A stretch of 64,000 nt of DNA. It comes from CAVVEQ01 sp963804865. GTDB taxonomy: Bacteria; Chloroflexota; Anaerolineae; Anaerolineales; Anaerolineaceae. Position numbers and translations under genes: made by a program. This document shows positions 19,058 through 28,252 of the stretch, piece by piece (positions within the stretch are counted from its first letter, which is position 1; each line of letters starts with the position of its first letter). The DNA lies in the NCBI GenBank assembly GCA_963804865.1, contig CAWDSH010000026.1, positions 295,940-359,939 of the forward strand. The letters are read 5' to 3'. Under the pieces are notes generated by a model. The model was not told where the DNA came from, made no database searches, and saw only the letters and a list, made by a program, of their open reading frames with translations.

Positions 19058-20548
19058 TCATTGCCAGTTACTGTAGATATTCTCCAGCAGGTTGGATACT
19101 GTTTTCCGATAGAGCTCAAACCTGTCCTGGTGCAGCGCGAAACGCTTGCGATCAGGTTCGTAAACCCGGCTTGTCCCCGAATATATTGTACTTGCTTCAT
19201 CCAGGTCTTTATAAATACCGATGCCATAACCGGCAAGCAGCGCTGCGCCGAAAGTGCCCGGCTCGGGTTGGGCAATGACCTCGATTGGCATCTGGATCAG
19301 GTCCGATTTCAACTGCGTCCACCATTCCGAGCGCGTACCACCGCCAGTGGCGCGGATAAGATCCACTTTGACATTTTCCTCAGCCAGGACCGACATGGTG
19401 TTGATATGGTCGTAGGCGATGCTTTCCATGAATGCCTGCACGATATCCACCGGCGTGGTCGCGAGGGTCAATCCCAGCAAGGTGCCTTTCAGGCTGCGAC
19501 CGCCTTCCCAATAGAGCATGGCTCCCGAGAGGTAGGGCAGTGCCATCACGGGACTGGGTCCCGCGCCGCGCTCCGCGAGCTGGCTGGCAAGATCGGTGAT
19601 GGAAACCTTCTGCAGATCCCGGGCCCAATTGAGCACAGCGTTACCAGTTGGGCAGACAGCGAAAATGGAACGCTCGATTTTTCCAAGATGAGGCGTGACG
19701 GAAAGCCCGCGCAGCAGCATGGATGGGGTTGGATATTGATCCGTGGGGATGAGCATGTTTTCGTACGACCCGCTGATCAGGCAGACGGTGCCTATACGCG
19801 AAGCCCCACCGCCAACCCCGGCGCAGTTCATGTCGTGCCCGCCGACGACGATCTTCAGATCAGCGGGTAAGCCGGTCTCTTGGGCAACGACGGGTAGAAC
19901 CGTATCGATGACTGTGCCCCAGGGAAGAACTTCCGGCAGGAGGACGGGATCGATCTGGTATTCCGCTTGTCGCTCGGGCGACCATGTTTTCGTTTTAATG
20001 TCGTAGATCGCCCAGCGGCCAACCAGGCTGCGTTCGCTGACCACGCGCCCGCAGAGGCACAGGGTCAACCAGCTGTGCCAGTCGGGGTAGCTTTTAGCTT
20101 TTTCCAATATTTCCGGGTGGTATTTTCGCCACCACATCATCCGGAGCACCGGGTCCATCCGCTCGCGCAGGTGACCGCAGGAGAGCGTCCAGGGCTCAGG
20201 GACAGTCGCACCGGCAGGCGGAATCTCGAATTCCGATCCGCGGATATCCGCACCCATGATGTTGTTGCCCAACGGTTTGCCATCCGCGCCGGCGGGGAAA
20301 TTCTCGCGACCTGAAGCGCTGACCGCCAGGGCTTTGGGTGGATCCTGTTTCACCTGGTCGGACTGCATGAGCTCTTTCAAGCCCTTGACCGTTGCACGCC
20401 AGACGTCCATCGGATCGGTCTCCCACCAGCCAGGCTGCGGGTGCAGGGGGCTGATATCGTTATTGACAACCAGCAGCTGGGTGCCATCCTCCCGGTAAAC
20501 GGCGATCTTTACCGAACTGGAACCCATGTCAATGCCGATCAGACTCAT
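19058..20548 (-). CDS. FGGY-family carbohydrate kinase (xylulokinase-like)
   Basis: 496 residues, the usual FGGY length. The N-terminal phosphate-binding segment reads I-G-I-D-M-G-S-S-S-V-K, and the C-terminal ATP site includes A-T-G-G-G-T-R-S. A central G-G-H-D-M-N-C-A-G-V holds the catalytic Asp position, where xylulokinases have G-x-x-D. A strong ACGGAGG site precedes the start. It would phosphorylate the ketose or polyol made by the two SDR dehydrogenases upstream. The sugar cannot be named from sequence. Confidence 0.9.
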   Translation of the reverse strand: MSLIGIDMGSSSVKIAVYREDGTQLLVVNNDISPLHPQPGWWETDPMDVWRATVKGLKELMQSDQVKQDPPKALAVSASGRENFPAGADGKPLGNNIMGADIRGSEFEIPPAGATVPEPWTLSCGHLRERMDPVLRMMWWRKYHPEILEKAKSYPDWHSWLTLCLCGRVVSERSLVGRWAIYDIKTKTWSPERQAEYQIDPVLLPEVLPWGTVIDTVLPVVAQETGLPADLKIVVGGHDMNCAGVGGGASRIGTVCLISGSYENMLIPTDQYPTPSMLLRGLSVTPHLGKIERSIFAVCPTGNAVLNWARDLQKVSITDLASQLAERGAGPSPVMALPYLSGAMLYWEGGRSLKGTLLGLTLATTPVDIVQAFMESIAYDHINTMSVLAEENVKVDLIRATGGGTRSEWWTQLKSDLIQMPIEVIAQPEPGTFGAALLAGYGIGIYKDLDEASTIYSGTSRVYEPDRKRFALHQDRFELYRKTVSNLLENIYSNWQ

Positions 20549-20562
20549 TGCAACCTCCGTAA

Positions 20563-21327
20563 TTATTCAGCGTTGGTGATGAAACCGCCATCCACCAGCA
20601 GCTCGGAGCTGTGACAATAGCTGGCGTCATCGCTCAACAGGAAGGCGATGGGACCAGCCACCTCCTCGGGTTCGGCGATGCGGTGGATCGGGATGCGATC
20701 TTCGTAATACTTACGCATAGGTCCGGCTGGATCCAGGAGCTCAGCGCTCATATCGGTGGCGATGGCGCCGGGCAGCACGGAATTGATGCGGATGTTGTGA
20801 TCGCCGAAAACGGTGGCGAGGGACTTGCACATCATCCAAATGCCTGCCTTGGTGGCGCAGTAAGCGGTTTGTTCCTTGGCGCCCACCCAGGCGGAAATGG
20901 ATGAAACGCAGACGATCGCGCCGCCATGCCCTTCGCGGATCATTTCCTTGGCGGTTTCCGTGACCACAACCCAGGTGCCGCGCAGGTTGATCTCCTGGAT
21001 CTCGTCATATATATCCACGGTGATATCGGTCCATTTGAGCAGGGGATTGATGGCAGCGTTGCTCACCAGGTAATCCAACCGGCCTCCGATGCGCGCTGTT
21101 TCACTCACCATGCGAATGATCTCATCGGGCTTACGCATATCGGCTTCCACCGCAAACGCCTTCCCGCCAATCTCCTTGATCTTCTCCAGCGTCGGCTTCG
21201 GATCACCGGTCGAGCGGTAATTGACCGCGACCAATGCGCCTTCTGAAGCCAGCCGCACGGCGGTGGCACGCCCGATGCCGCGTGTGGCCCCGGTCACCAA
21301 TGCTACTTTTCCGTCGAATCGTCCCAT
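20563..21327 (-). CDS. Short-chain dehydrogenase/reductase (SDR) 1
   Basis: 254 residues, classical SDR. Cofactor motif is T-G-A-T-R-G-I-G, the structural segment N-A-A is present, catalytic Ser is in V-C-V-S-S-I-S and Tyr/Lys are in Y-C-A-T-K. ATG 21327 follows GGAGGAG at good distance, while the upstream TTG lies inside that ribosome site. It belongs to the polyol/sugar oxidoreductases and lies between the kinase and a second SDR. Together they probably oxidise and reduce a sugar intermediate. Confidence 0.9.
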   Translation of the reverse strand: MGRFDGKVALVTGATRGIGRATAVRLASEGALVAVNYRSTGDPKPTLEKIKEIGGKAFAVEADMRKPDEIIRMVSETARIGGRLDYLVSNAAINPLLKWTDITVDIYDEIQEINLRGTWVVVTETAKEMIREGHGGAIVCVSSISAWVGAKEQTAYCATKAGIWMMCKSLATVFGDHNIRINSVLPGAIATDMSAELLDPAGPMRKYYEDRIPIHRIAEPEEVAGPIAFLLSDDASYCHSSELLVDGGFITNAE

Positions 21328-21357
21328 GCTCTCCTCCAAATTTGTTTTTTATTTACC

Positions 21358-22137
21358 TTATTTGGCAATGCGCGACATGGCGCCGGGCAGAACCTGCCCG
21401 CCATCCACGGCGATCACCACGCCGGTCACCCATGCTGATTCCGGGCTGGCAAGCCAGGTGATCCAGGCTCCCAGCTCATCGGCCGTGCCCATGCGACCCA
21501 AAGGCAATTCTTTGGTCATGCGCTCGTATGCGCCTTTAACGTCATCACCCGCCCAGGTCAGGTGGATGGGTGTATCAGTTGGACCGGGAGCGATGGCATT
21601 GACCCTGATCCCAAGCGGGGCTAGCTCCGCCGCCAGTGATCGGGTGAGGTATTCCAACGCGCACTTGGATGAACCGTACATCGATTGCCCTGGAATGGCG
21701 AGAGAGCCTGATGATGATGAGATGTTAATCACCGTCGCCGATGGGGATTTTTTCAGAAAGGGCAGGGCTGCCTGGATCAGGAAATACGGCGCACGGACGT
21801 TGACCGCCCAATGCGTTTCGAAGATTTCCCTGGATGCCTGCTCGATGGGAAAATGGTTCACGAATGCGGCATCATTGACCAGCACGTCCAGCTTGCCCCA
21901 TTCCCTGGCGATGATATCCATCACCCGCTTTGGACTTTCGGGATCCTGAAGATCGGCCGGAATGCCCAAAGCTTCCATTCCCATCGCCTGGATTTCCTTG
22001 ACAACAGCATTGATGGGCTCGGGGCGGCGGGCAACGATGGCTACCGCAGCTCCCTGGCTGGCAAAGCGGCGGGCTGCCGCTGCGCCAATACCCGAGCTGC
22101 CGCCGGTGATCAGTACGTATTGTTTCTGTGGTGTCAT
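21358..22137 (-). CDS. Short-chain dehydrogenase/reductase (SDR) 2
   Basis: 259 residues. Cofactor motif T-G-G-S-S-G-I-G, a structural N-D-A-A segment, catalytic Ser in I-S-S-S-S-G-S and Y-G-S-S-K as the Tyr-x-x-x-Lys pair. C-terminal G-V-V-I-A-V-D-G-G-Q is standard for the family. An AGGTAGAA site precedes ATG 22137. It is distinct from the neighbouring SDR (only general family similarity), so the pair probably performs two different redox steps rather than being a recent duplication. Confidence 0.9.
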   Translation of the reverse strand: MTPQKQYVLITGGSSGIGAAAARRFASQGAAVAIVARRPEPINAVVKEIQAMGMEALGIPADLQDPESPKRVMDIIAREWGKLDVLVNDAAFVNHFPIEQASREIFETHWAVNVRAPYFLIQAALPFLKKSPSATVINISSSSGSLAIPGQSMYGSSKCALEYLTRSLAAELAPLGIRVNAIAPGPTDTPIHLTWAGDDVKGAYERMTKELPLGRMGTADELGAWITWLASPESAWVTGVVIAVDGGQVLPGAMSRIAK

Positions 22138-22200
22138 TTCTACCTGTCCTATAAGACTCCGTAGATTATTCTGGCAAAAAACGCTCAAAGAGCGGAATTT

Positions 22201-23154
22201 TCAAAAGATGGCGATCGGGTTGAACGGGGATCCGGTTGCTTTAGGCAGCCTCAAAGGCGCCATCACGACCATGAATTCCCAGCGTTTTTCCTCTTCGCAG
22301 ACCTTCGCTACTTCTTCAAGATTAAGGCTATCGGCGCAGATCATCCCCATGGCCACGATCTGCAATGGATGGATGGGATACTGGATCTTCTCCATGGGAC
22401 CGGGAACGACCTCGCCATCCCCATCGGGGAGGAATGCTGCGACCTTGCGTTCATGCAGCAGCTGGAGCACGTAAGGATCAATGCCGGCACGTCCTTCACC
22501 GGTGTAATCCGCATTCCAAGCGCCCAGCTCCAGGCGGCGGCGGTGATGCCCGGTGCGGAAAACCATGATATCGCCTTCGCCGAGTCTCACACCTTCAGCC
22601 TTTTCAGCGGCTTCGATCTCATCACGATAAACGATCTCGCCCGGCTCCAGCCATTTGACGCCGCGCAGACGGGGGATATCGATGAGCACACCTCGCCCAA
22701 CCAAACCCTGCGCGTAATCGGTAATGGCCATGGTGAGCGCGCCGCGGGTGGTGACCAGGTTTGCCGGTCGACCGTTGTACATTTGACCCTTGTAAGCGAT
22801 GTGACAAAGCGCATCAATGTGGGTGTGGCAATCGCCGTGGAACTGGATGGCAAGAAAATCGGTCGCGAAGCGGAGATCGCCGGAACCGATATCGATGTCG
22901 TGCGTGGTATTCATGTAGTGGAACACGGGAACGGGGTTGTCAGGTCCAGCGACGGTATTGAGCGGGATGGACATCGATACGCTGCGGCCGCTCTTGACCA
23001 GGGCACCAGCTGCGCGGATCTTATCCGGGGTGATGTAATTCAATGTTCCTTTGACATCATCCGTGCCCCATTTGCCCCAGTTCTTGAGTGACTCAAAGAG
23101 AGTTTCGAACTCTGCTAGCGACATTTCCTTGCCCCTGGTTTTGGATACAGGCAT
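22201..23154 (-). CDS. Cyclase-family metal-dependent hydrolase (kynurenine formamidase-like)
   Basis: 317 residues of the cyclase family (PF04199). The metal signature is H-G-D-C-H-T-H-I-D-A-L-C-H (around residues 110-122), the large-subfamily version of H-G-T-H-x-D-x-P-x-H, followed by G-Q-M-Y-N-G. Known members hydrolyse N-formylkynurenine, isatin or related amides and lactones. Within a sugar operon a lactonase role is conceivable, but that is inference. It is separated from the binding-protein gene by a large stem-loop. Confidence 0.85.
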   Translation of the reverse strand: MPVSKTRGKEMSLAEFETLFESLKNWGKWGTDDVKGTLNYITPDKIRAAGALVKSGRSVSMSIPLNTVAGPDNPVPVFHYMNTTHDIDIGSGDLRFATDFLAIQFHGDCHTHIDALCHIAYKGQMYNGRPANLVTTRGALTMAITDYAQGLVGRGVLIDIPRLRGVKWLEPGEIVYRDEIEAAEKAEGVRLGEGDIMVFRTGHHRRRLELGAWNADYTGEGRAGIDPYVLQLLHERKVAAFLPDGDGEVVPGPMEKIQYPIHPLQIVAMGMICADSLNLEEVAKVCEEEKRWEFMVVMAPLRLPKATGSPFNPIAIF

Positions 23155-23197
23155 GTTGACACTCTCCTTTCCGGTTCCACCTATTACCTTTTAGTGT

Positions 23198-23250
23198 CTG
23201 GCGCCGTCCTCATTCCATCAAAAACAAAGGGACGAATGCGACGGCGCCAG
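23198..23250 (-). terminator. Stem-loop after the sugar-binding protein gene
   Basis: An 11-base perfect inverted repeat (CTGGCGCCGTC at 23198-23208, complement at 23240-23250) lies just downstream of the binding-protein stop on the minus strand. No T-run follows it, so mRNA stabilisation or partial attenuation is more likely than full termination. Confidence 0.55.
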
Positions 23251-23274
23251 GGTTTGAAACGAACTTAAGCGGAC

Positions 23275-24324
23275 TTACTCACTCTTCGCTTGCTGCTCTG
23301 TATAGTATTTGATCACTTCGTCAACATTCTCCTCGGTGACCAGGATCAAGCCCGAGTCGATCGTTTTGGGCATCCAGTTGTTGGTCCACGGATCCAGCCC
23401 GGCAGGGCGGATGGCATCGTTGTGCCACATGTACAGCATCGAAAGGGCAATGTATTCCATCACGTCGTATTTCTCGATGCAGATCAGCTGGACTTTACCA
23501 TCCACGATGTTATTGAAGAAATCAAGGCCGGATTCATTGGTGGTTACGATCAACTCACCCGTCTTGCCAGCTTCATCCAAAGCGGTGACAATTCCAGGAG
23601 GTGATTCGGAATCCAGGCCGAAGAGACCAGTGAGATCCGGGTTGGCGGTCAGGATGGCAGCCGTCTTCTGCGCGGCGATGCCGGCGTTGGATTCATTATC
23701 CTCGATGGCAACGATCTCGATACCAGTTCCAGCCAGGGTATCTTTGATCCCCTCGCGGGCTTCCTGCATATTCTGGAAGTTGATCGGGGAAAGGATGGCA
23801 ACTTTACCGGTCGTCCAACCGCGGGCTGCGTGCTCCGCGATCTGGAATTTGGCCAGGGAGACGCCCAGGTTATACCAGTTGGTGCCCACGTAGCTGAGCC
23901 GGTTCGAATTGGGCAGGTCACCATCGGTCACGACCACGGGAACTTTCATTTCCAGGCATTTGTTGACCGGTTCCTGCAGGGATTGGTCCCAGCCGCCGAC
24001 CACGATGATGCCTGCTGGTTTGCGGGCGCATTCGGTTTCGACGGTGGTGATGTAAGCTGCGAGATCATCGGTGGTCGGGCCAGCTTTTCTCACGACCACA
24101 TTGAAATCACGGGCGAAGGCTTCCAGGGCAGGGTAAACGCGCTCCACGAACAGCGGGAGGCTCGAGAAGTTGGAAATCCACACATACTCCTGAGTGGCGC
24201 GTTCTGCGCTGCCGATCGTGCCTCCGGTCGTGCTCGCCGCGGGGGCTTGTGTGCCGCAACCAGCCAGCACCATTGCAACGATCACGAACAAAGATGCGAG
24301 CTTCCAAGTTTTACTGATTTTCAT
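23275..24324 (-). CDS. Sugar ABC transporter substrate-binding lipoprotein (RbsB-like)
   Basis: 349 residues. The signal peptide (K-I-S-K-T-W-K then hydrophobic core) ends in lipobox L-A-G-C, so the protein is anchored on the outer face of the membrane. The body is a type-1 periplasmic-binding fold of the sugar family (PF13407): Y-V-W-I-S-N-F opening strand, G-I-I-V-V-G-G-W-D segment, V-V-T-D-G-D-L and L-F-G-L-D-S-E. GGAGGAG precedes the ATG. It delivers the substrate to the RbsC/RbsA-type importer encoded next to it. Confidence 0.9.
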   Translation of the reverse strand: MKISKTWKLASLFVIVAMVLAGCGTQAPAASTTGGTIGSAERATQEYVWISNFSSLPLFVERVYPALEAFARDFNVVVRKAGPTTDDLAAYITTVETECARKPAGIIVVGGWDQSLQEPVNKCLEMKVPVVVTDGDLPNSNRLSYVGTNWYNLGVSLAKFQIAEHAARGWTTGKVAILSPINFQNMQEAREGIKDTLAGTGIEIVAIEDNESNAGIAAQKTAAILTANPDLTGLFGLDSESPPGIVTALDEAGKTGELIVTTNESGLDFFNNIVDGKVQLICIEKYDVMEYIALSMLYMWHNDAIRPAGLDPWTNNWMPKTIDSGLILVTEENVDEVIKYYTEQQAKSE

Positions 24325-24451
24325 TTGATCTCCTCCAATTTATTATTTGGATATCGAACATGATATTCATATCGTCGGCGCAAGTGCGCCTTTTCACAGG
24401 ATGATGATGCTCTTGTTTGTTTCCCTTATTATTTGTCTCCTTTCTTGGCCA

Positions 24452-25474
24452 TTATTTCTTTGCGTGTCCGAATTGGTCGATTCCAATGGCAACGAGTAGC
24501 ACGATGCCTACCACGATGCCCTGGTAAAACACAGGAACGCGGAGAATGATGAGTGCGTTTTGAATGAGTGATACGAAAAGCACTCCGAGGAATGCCCCGG
24601 GAACCGTACCCTGGCCGCCTGCCAGACTGGCTCCTCCCAGGATGGCTGCCGTGATGGCGCGCAGCTCAATGCCGGTTCCAGCCAAAACCACGGCATTGCT
24701 CAAGCGGGAGGCTAATACCGTCCCGGCAAATCCAGCGAGTGTACCCATGATGGCGAATCCGACCAGTGTCACTGTCGGAACTTTGATGCCCGAGAGAGTG
24801 GCTGCCTTGGCGTTGCTGCCAACATAATAAAATTGTCTGAAGAATCGCGTGCGGCTCAACAGGAACCATGCAACCAGGACCACAATGATCATGTACCAAA
24901 AAGGCGATTGCAACCCAAGGAACTTCGTCTGACCAAAAGGTTTAAACGGATCGGGGAGATTTGCGACCCCTGCAGGGGAAATGATCTGTGTCACGCCCCG
25001 CACGATACCCGACATAGCCAGGGTGGTGATCAGGGCGTTGATGCGCAGTTTCGTGATGATCAATCCATTGACGAGACCAACGACCAGCCCGGTGAGGATT
25101 CCACCCAGGATGGCAACGATGACAGGCGTTTCAACATCTGCAACAAGAATACCGGCAACGATACCGGACAGGGCGAGGGCATTCCCGGCAGAAAGGTCGA
25201 ACACCCCACATATCAGGAGAACCAGCATGCCGGTGGTGATGATGCCACCCTGGGCGGTATCCAGCATGACCGCAGCAAAATTTCCCCAAGTTGGGAATTC
25301 CCTGGGGTAGATAAACGACATCACCACGATGAGTAAGGCGATCATGGCGATCAGCAACAAGATGCGATCGTATAAAATGCGGTTGAACCACCAGCCAATA
25401 CCCCGCAGGGTTTTTGGTTCGGGTTCTTTGGGTGCAGTTTTTCCCATATCAGTGATTTGTTTTTTGGCAGGCAT
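24452..25474 (-). CDS. Sugar ABC transporter permease (RbsC-like)
   Basis: 340 residues with a charged, proline-rich N-terminus and about 9-10 hydrophobic helices of the BPD_transp_2 family (PF02653). The typical C-terminal G-G-x-S-L-A-G-G-Q-G-T-V-P-G-A-F-L-G stretch is clear. It starts 5 bases after the ATPase stop, with AAGGAG overlapping that stop. It forms the channel of a ribose/galactose-type importer. Confidence 0.92.
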   Translation of the reverse strand: MPAKKQITDMGKTAPKEPEPKTLRGIGWWFNRILYDRILLLIAMIALLIVVMSFIYPREFPTWGNFAAVMLDTAQGGIITTGMLVLLICGVFDLSAGNALALSGIVAGILVADVETPVIVAILGGILTGLVVGLVNGLIITKLRINALITTLAMSGIVRGVTQIISPAGVANLPDPFKPFGQTKFLGLQSPFWYMIIVVLVAWFLLSRTRFFRQFYYVGSNAKAATLSGIKVPTVTLVGFAIMGTLAGFAGTVLASRLSNAVVLAGTGIELRAITAAILGGASLAGGQGTVPGAFLGVLFVSLIQNALIILRVPVFYQGIVVGIVLLVAIGIDQFGHAKK

Positions 25475-25479
25475 ATTGT

Positions 25480-27037
25480 CTATTCTCCTTGGTGCACGGC
25501 GCTTTTGGGCGTCGCCATTTGTAGTATGGTTACTTCATCGGCATTGCGGGCGTCAAGCTCGCCCACTGTCAAACCTTCGGACATGACCACGATGCGGTGG
25601 GCGAGGGCGAGGACTTCAGGCAGATCTGAAGAGACCACCAGTAGAGCCACGCCTTCCCTTGCAAGTCCTCTTAAAATCTCGTAAAGATCGGATTTGGCAC
25701 CCACATCCACGCCGCGGGTCGGTTCATCTACAATCAGAACCTTTGGCTCCCGGGCGAGCCAGCGTGCCAAAAGCACTTTCTGTTGGTTGCCACCACTCAG
25801 GAACATCACCTGCCGGTTAAGGCTGGTGGTAGCGATGCGCAATTTGCTGGCAAAACGGGTGGAGATCTCGGTAACTTTGTTGTCCTGAATGACTCCGCCG
25901 CGGGAAACCGCATCCAGGTTCGCAGCACTCACATTGAGCAAGATGCTCATGGGCATAAATAGACCTCCCTCGCGGCGGTCCTCAGTGACCATCCCGACGC
26001 CCATCTGCATGGCGTCACGCGGGTGATGCGGGTCGAGCTCGACGCCATTGACGCGGATATAACCAGACTCGCGTTTACGGAGGCCAAAGATGGCCTGGCA
26101 GAGTTCGGTACGACCAGCTCCCACCAGCCCGGCAAGACAGACAATCTCTCCCGCTTTTACAGTCAGGGAAGCATGCTTGACCGGAGACGGCAACCAGATC
26201 TTCGATCTCAAGAGCGACCGGCGCATCCCTGGCAGTACGTTCCTTGCTGGGGGCGAAGGAAAGTTCACGACCGACCTCAAGGCGGATCAGTTCATCGGAA
26301 TTTGTTTTCTTGATCTCCCGGACGCCGGTGACTTTACCATCTTTCAAAACAGTGACCCGATCGGCTACCTCAAAGACCTCAGCCAGGCGATGCGTGACGT
26401 AAATGATCGCCACACCGCGCCTGGCCAGGCGTTTGAGAATGCCGAATAGATTACGGCTTTCGTTGATCGAAAGGGAGGAGGTTGGCTCATCCAAAATCAG
26501 CAGGCGCACCTGCTGTGAAAGCGCTTTTGCGATCTCAACCAGCTGTTTCTGCCCGGGGGAAAGCGAGGCAATACGGGTGGAAGGATCGACATCCACATCC
26601 AGGTCGCGAAGCAGGTCGCGGGTCTTCTTGCGCATGTCATTGAAATCAATCACATTGACGTGGTTGACAGGCTGGCGGCCGGCGAAGATATTCTCCGAAA
26701 TACTGAGCGGTGGAAAGAGGCTGCCTTCCTGGAATACCATGGCAACCCCGGCCTTTTGTGCGGCGGTCTCATCGGCAGGAGCGTAAGGCTCACCATCCAG
26801 CTGCATGCTGCCCTTGTCCGGTTTATAAACTCCGGCGACCATGTGCATCAGGGTGGATTTACCGGCACCATTTTCTCCCACCATGGCGTGGATCTCGCCG
26901 GGCAGGATCTCAATGGACACATCATCCACTGCCACGACGCCAGGGAAAGTCTTCGTGACGCCTTCGACCAGCAGCCGGGGAGCTAGCGCGCGTTTTGGTT
27001 TGGGTTTTTCTTTGGGATCTTTCAGAACATCAACCAA
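25480..27037 (-). CDS. Sugar ABC transporter ATP-binding protein with two ABC domains (RbsA-like; frame break near 26185)
   Basis: About 518 residues in two ABC halves. The N-half has Walker A G-E-N-G-A-G-K-S-T, signature-like L-S-P-G-Q-K-Q and Walker B L-L-I-L-D-E-P-T. The C-half has degenerate Walker A G-L-V-G-A-G-R-T, signature L-S-G-G-N-Q-Q and Walker B V-L-I-V-D-E-P-T. This asymmetry is normal for RbsA. TTG 27037 is preferred as start because GGAGGT lies 9 bases upstream. One indel near 26185 separates the halves. It is the first gene of the leftward operon. Confidence 0.87.
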
Positions 27038-27123
27038 GGGGAATACCTCCAATAATAAGAGTGGAGGATATCGGCGGCTCTTGCTTCTTCACTGGATGCT
27101 CGTCAACATCCTCAAAAAGGTAT

Positions 27124-27140
27124 ATTCAAAATATTTGAAT
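27124..27140. promoter_or_regulatory. Palindromic operator candidate upstream of the sugar importer operon
   Basis: A 17-base perfect palindrome, ATTCAAA-ATA-TTTGAAT, lies 87 bases upstream of the RbsA-type start. A further GTTCACGAATTATGAAT half-related segment follows it. On the minus strand, upstream of it, TTGAAT or TTGAAA and TATATT or CATAAT could serve as promoter hexamers. The in-operon YhfZ-like regulator is the obvious candidate ligand, by inference only. Confidence 0.45.
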
Positions 27141-27322
27141 GTTCACGAATTATGAATATAGTAGCACGATTTCAAAAAAATTCAATACCCAATATTTGCT
27201 TTTGAACCATGAAAATCAAGCGTAAATCGGGAGTATTATTAGGGAAGATCACTCCTGGAAATGAACTTGGAACCAGGACGATCGATATTTACCCCGGATG
27301 TGGGAACAAGGAGGAAATTGAT

Positions 27323-27976
27323 ATGCTACCGATCGGTGATGACAACAGCGCTCGCAGGACCTTTCCGGTGGTCACCTATACCCTGATCGTTTTGAATGCG
27401 CTTGTTTTCATGCTGGAATTGAGCAGCAGCGATACCGTGATCGTACAGTGGTCCTTTGTACCCGCACGTTTCCTGGCCAACCCGCTCACAGATTTTGTGA
27501 CCATTTTCAGCTCCATGTTCATGCACGCCGGGTGGCTACACCTGGGCAGCAACATGCTCTATTTGTGGATCTTTGGCGACAACGTGGAAGATCGCTTTGG
27601 GCACTTCCAGTTTTTGATTTTCTATTTGCTTTGCGGTATCGGGGCGATGTTCGCGCAGATGCTGTTCAGCCTGAATTCCACCGTGCCCACCCTGGGTGCC
27701 TCGGGCGCGATCGCCGGTGTGCTGGGCGCGTATCTTTTCCTATTCCCTCGGCAGCAAGTGAAAGTGCTGCTCGGATACTATATTTCCTCTGTATCCGCCA
27801 TCATCGTCATCGGGCTTTGGATCGTGCTGCAGCTCTTCAGCGGGATCGGCTCGATCGCCAGTACAGCAGCGGATTCAGGCGGTGTGGCCTACATGGCGCA
27901 CATCGGCGGTTTCTTCATCGGACTGTTGCTGACCTTTCTATTTGGCAGAAGAAGGCAACCACAGCTGCCGGCGTGA
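27323..27976 (+). CDS. Rhomboid-family intramembrane serine protease
   Basis: 217 residues from ATG 27323, chosen because AAGGAGG lies 8 bases upstream and M-L-P-I-G-D is the usual rhomboid opening; a longer frame to 27209 lacks a ribosome site. Six helices are predicted. The M-F-M-H-A-G-W-L-H-L-G-S-N-M-L-Y-L segment precedes the catalytic G-A-S-G-A-I (Ser) and A-H-I-G-G (His). It cleaves membrane proteins within the bilayer. Substrates are unknown. It is divergent from the sugar importer operon. Confidence 0.93.
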   Translation: MLPIGDDNSARRTFPVVTYTLIVLNALVFMLELSSSDTVIVQWSFVPARFLANPLTDFVTIFSSMFMHAGWLHLGSNMLYLWIFGDNVEDRFGHFQFLIFYLLCGIGAMFAQMLFSLNSTVPTLGASGAIAGVLGAYLFLFPRQQVKVLLGYYISSVSAIIVIGLWIVLQLFSGIGSIASTAADSGGVAYMAHIGGFFIGLLLTFLFGRRRQPQLPA

Positions 27977-28075
27977 AAGCTGGCGGATGGAAACCAAATC
28001 ACCTTGACGTTTACAAAGTCGGGTGATACACTTTTTTCATAATTAACTCTCTCCACGAAAGGAGGTACGTACAGA

Positions 28076-28141
28076 ATGTCAGAAATAAAATCGGTCCAAA
28101 TGGTTGTGTTCAGCGCGCCTCCTGTGGATTTAGGCATGTGA
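28076..28141 (+). CDS. Candidate 21-residue small protein or leader peptide
   Basis: ATG 28076 is 9 bases behind a perfect AAAGGAGGT site (28058-28066). The peptide starts M-S-E-I-K-S-V-Q-M-V and ends at TGA 28139-28141, followed 23 bases later by a terminator. CCTCCT at 28118-28123, inside the reading frame, is complementary to the AGGAGG of its own ribosome site and could fold back on it. Nothing similar is known to me. It could be a real micropeptide, a leader controlling the RIO kinase gene, or chance. Confidence 0.35.
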   Translation: MSEIKSVQMVVFSAPPVDLGM

Positions 28142-28164
28142 TCTAGCGATAATTAAGATAATAT

Positions 28165-28191
28165 GCCGCAGGCGCGCAGCCTGCGGCTTTT
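28165..28191 (+). terminator. Rho-independent terminator upstream of the RIO kinase gene
   Basis: GCCGCAGGC (28165-28173), a 5-base loop, GCCTGCGGC (28179-28187) and TTTT. It follows the small reading frame at 28076-28141 and lies 62 bases before the RIO kinase start. Confidence 0.75.
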
Positions 28192-28204
28192 GATTCGTCA
28201 AGAG

Positions 28205-28242
28205 CCACGGTGCGAAGTGAATTTTCCGTGGTTTTTGTTTTT
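28205..28242 (+). terminator. Second terminator-like hairpin upstream of the RIO kinase gene
   Basis: CCACGG (28205-28210) pairs with CCGTGG (28226-28231), followed by TTTTTGTTTTT. It ends 10 bases before the RIO kinase ATG, so it lies in that gene's leader and may attenuate it. Confidence 0.5.
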
Positions 28243-28252
28243 AAGGAAATGT

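Noticed and set aside
18390..19870. Long plus-strand frames across the FGGY kinase and YhfZ-like gene
   Set aside because: Opposite real genes, composition is that of complementary codons, no motifs.
24377..24390. GGCGCA-AG-TGCGCC hairpin followed by TTTT on the plus strand
   Set aside because: It looks like a terminator on the plus strand, where no gene is transcribed; on the minus strand it lacks a T-run. Probably chance or minor mRNA structure.
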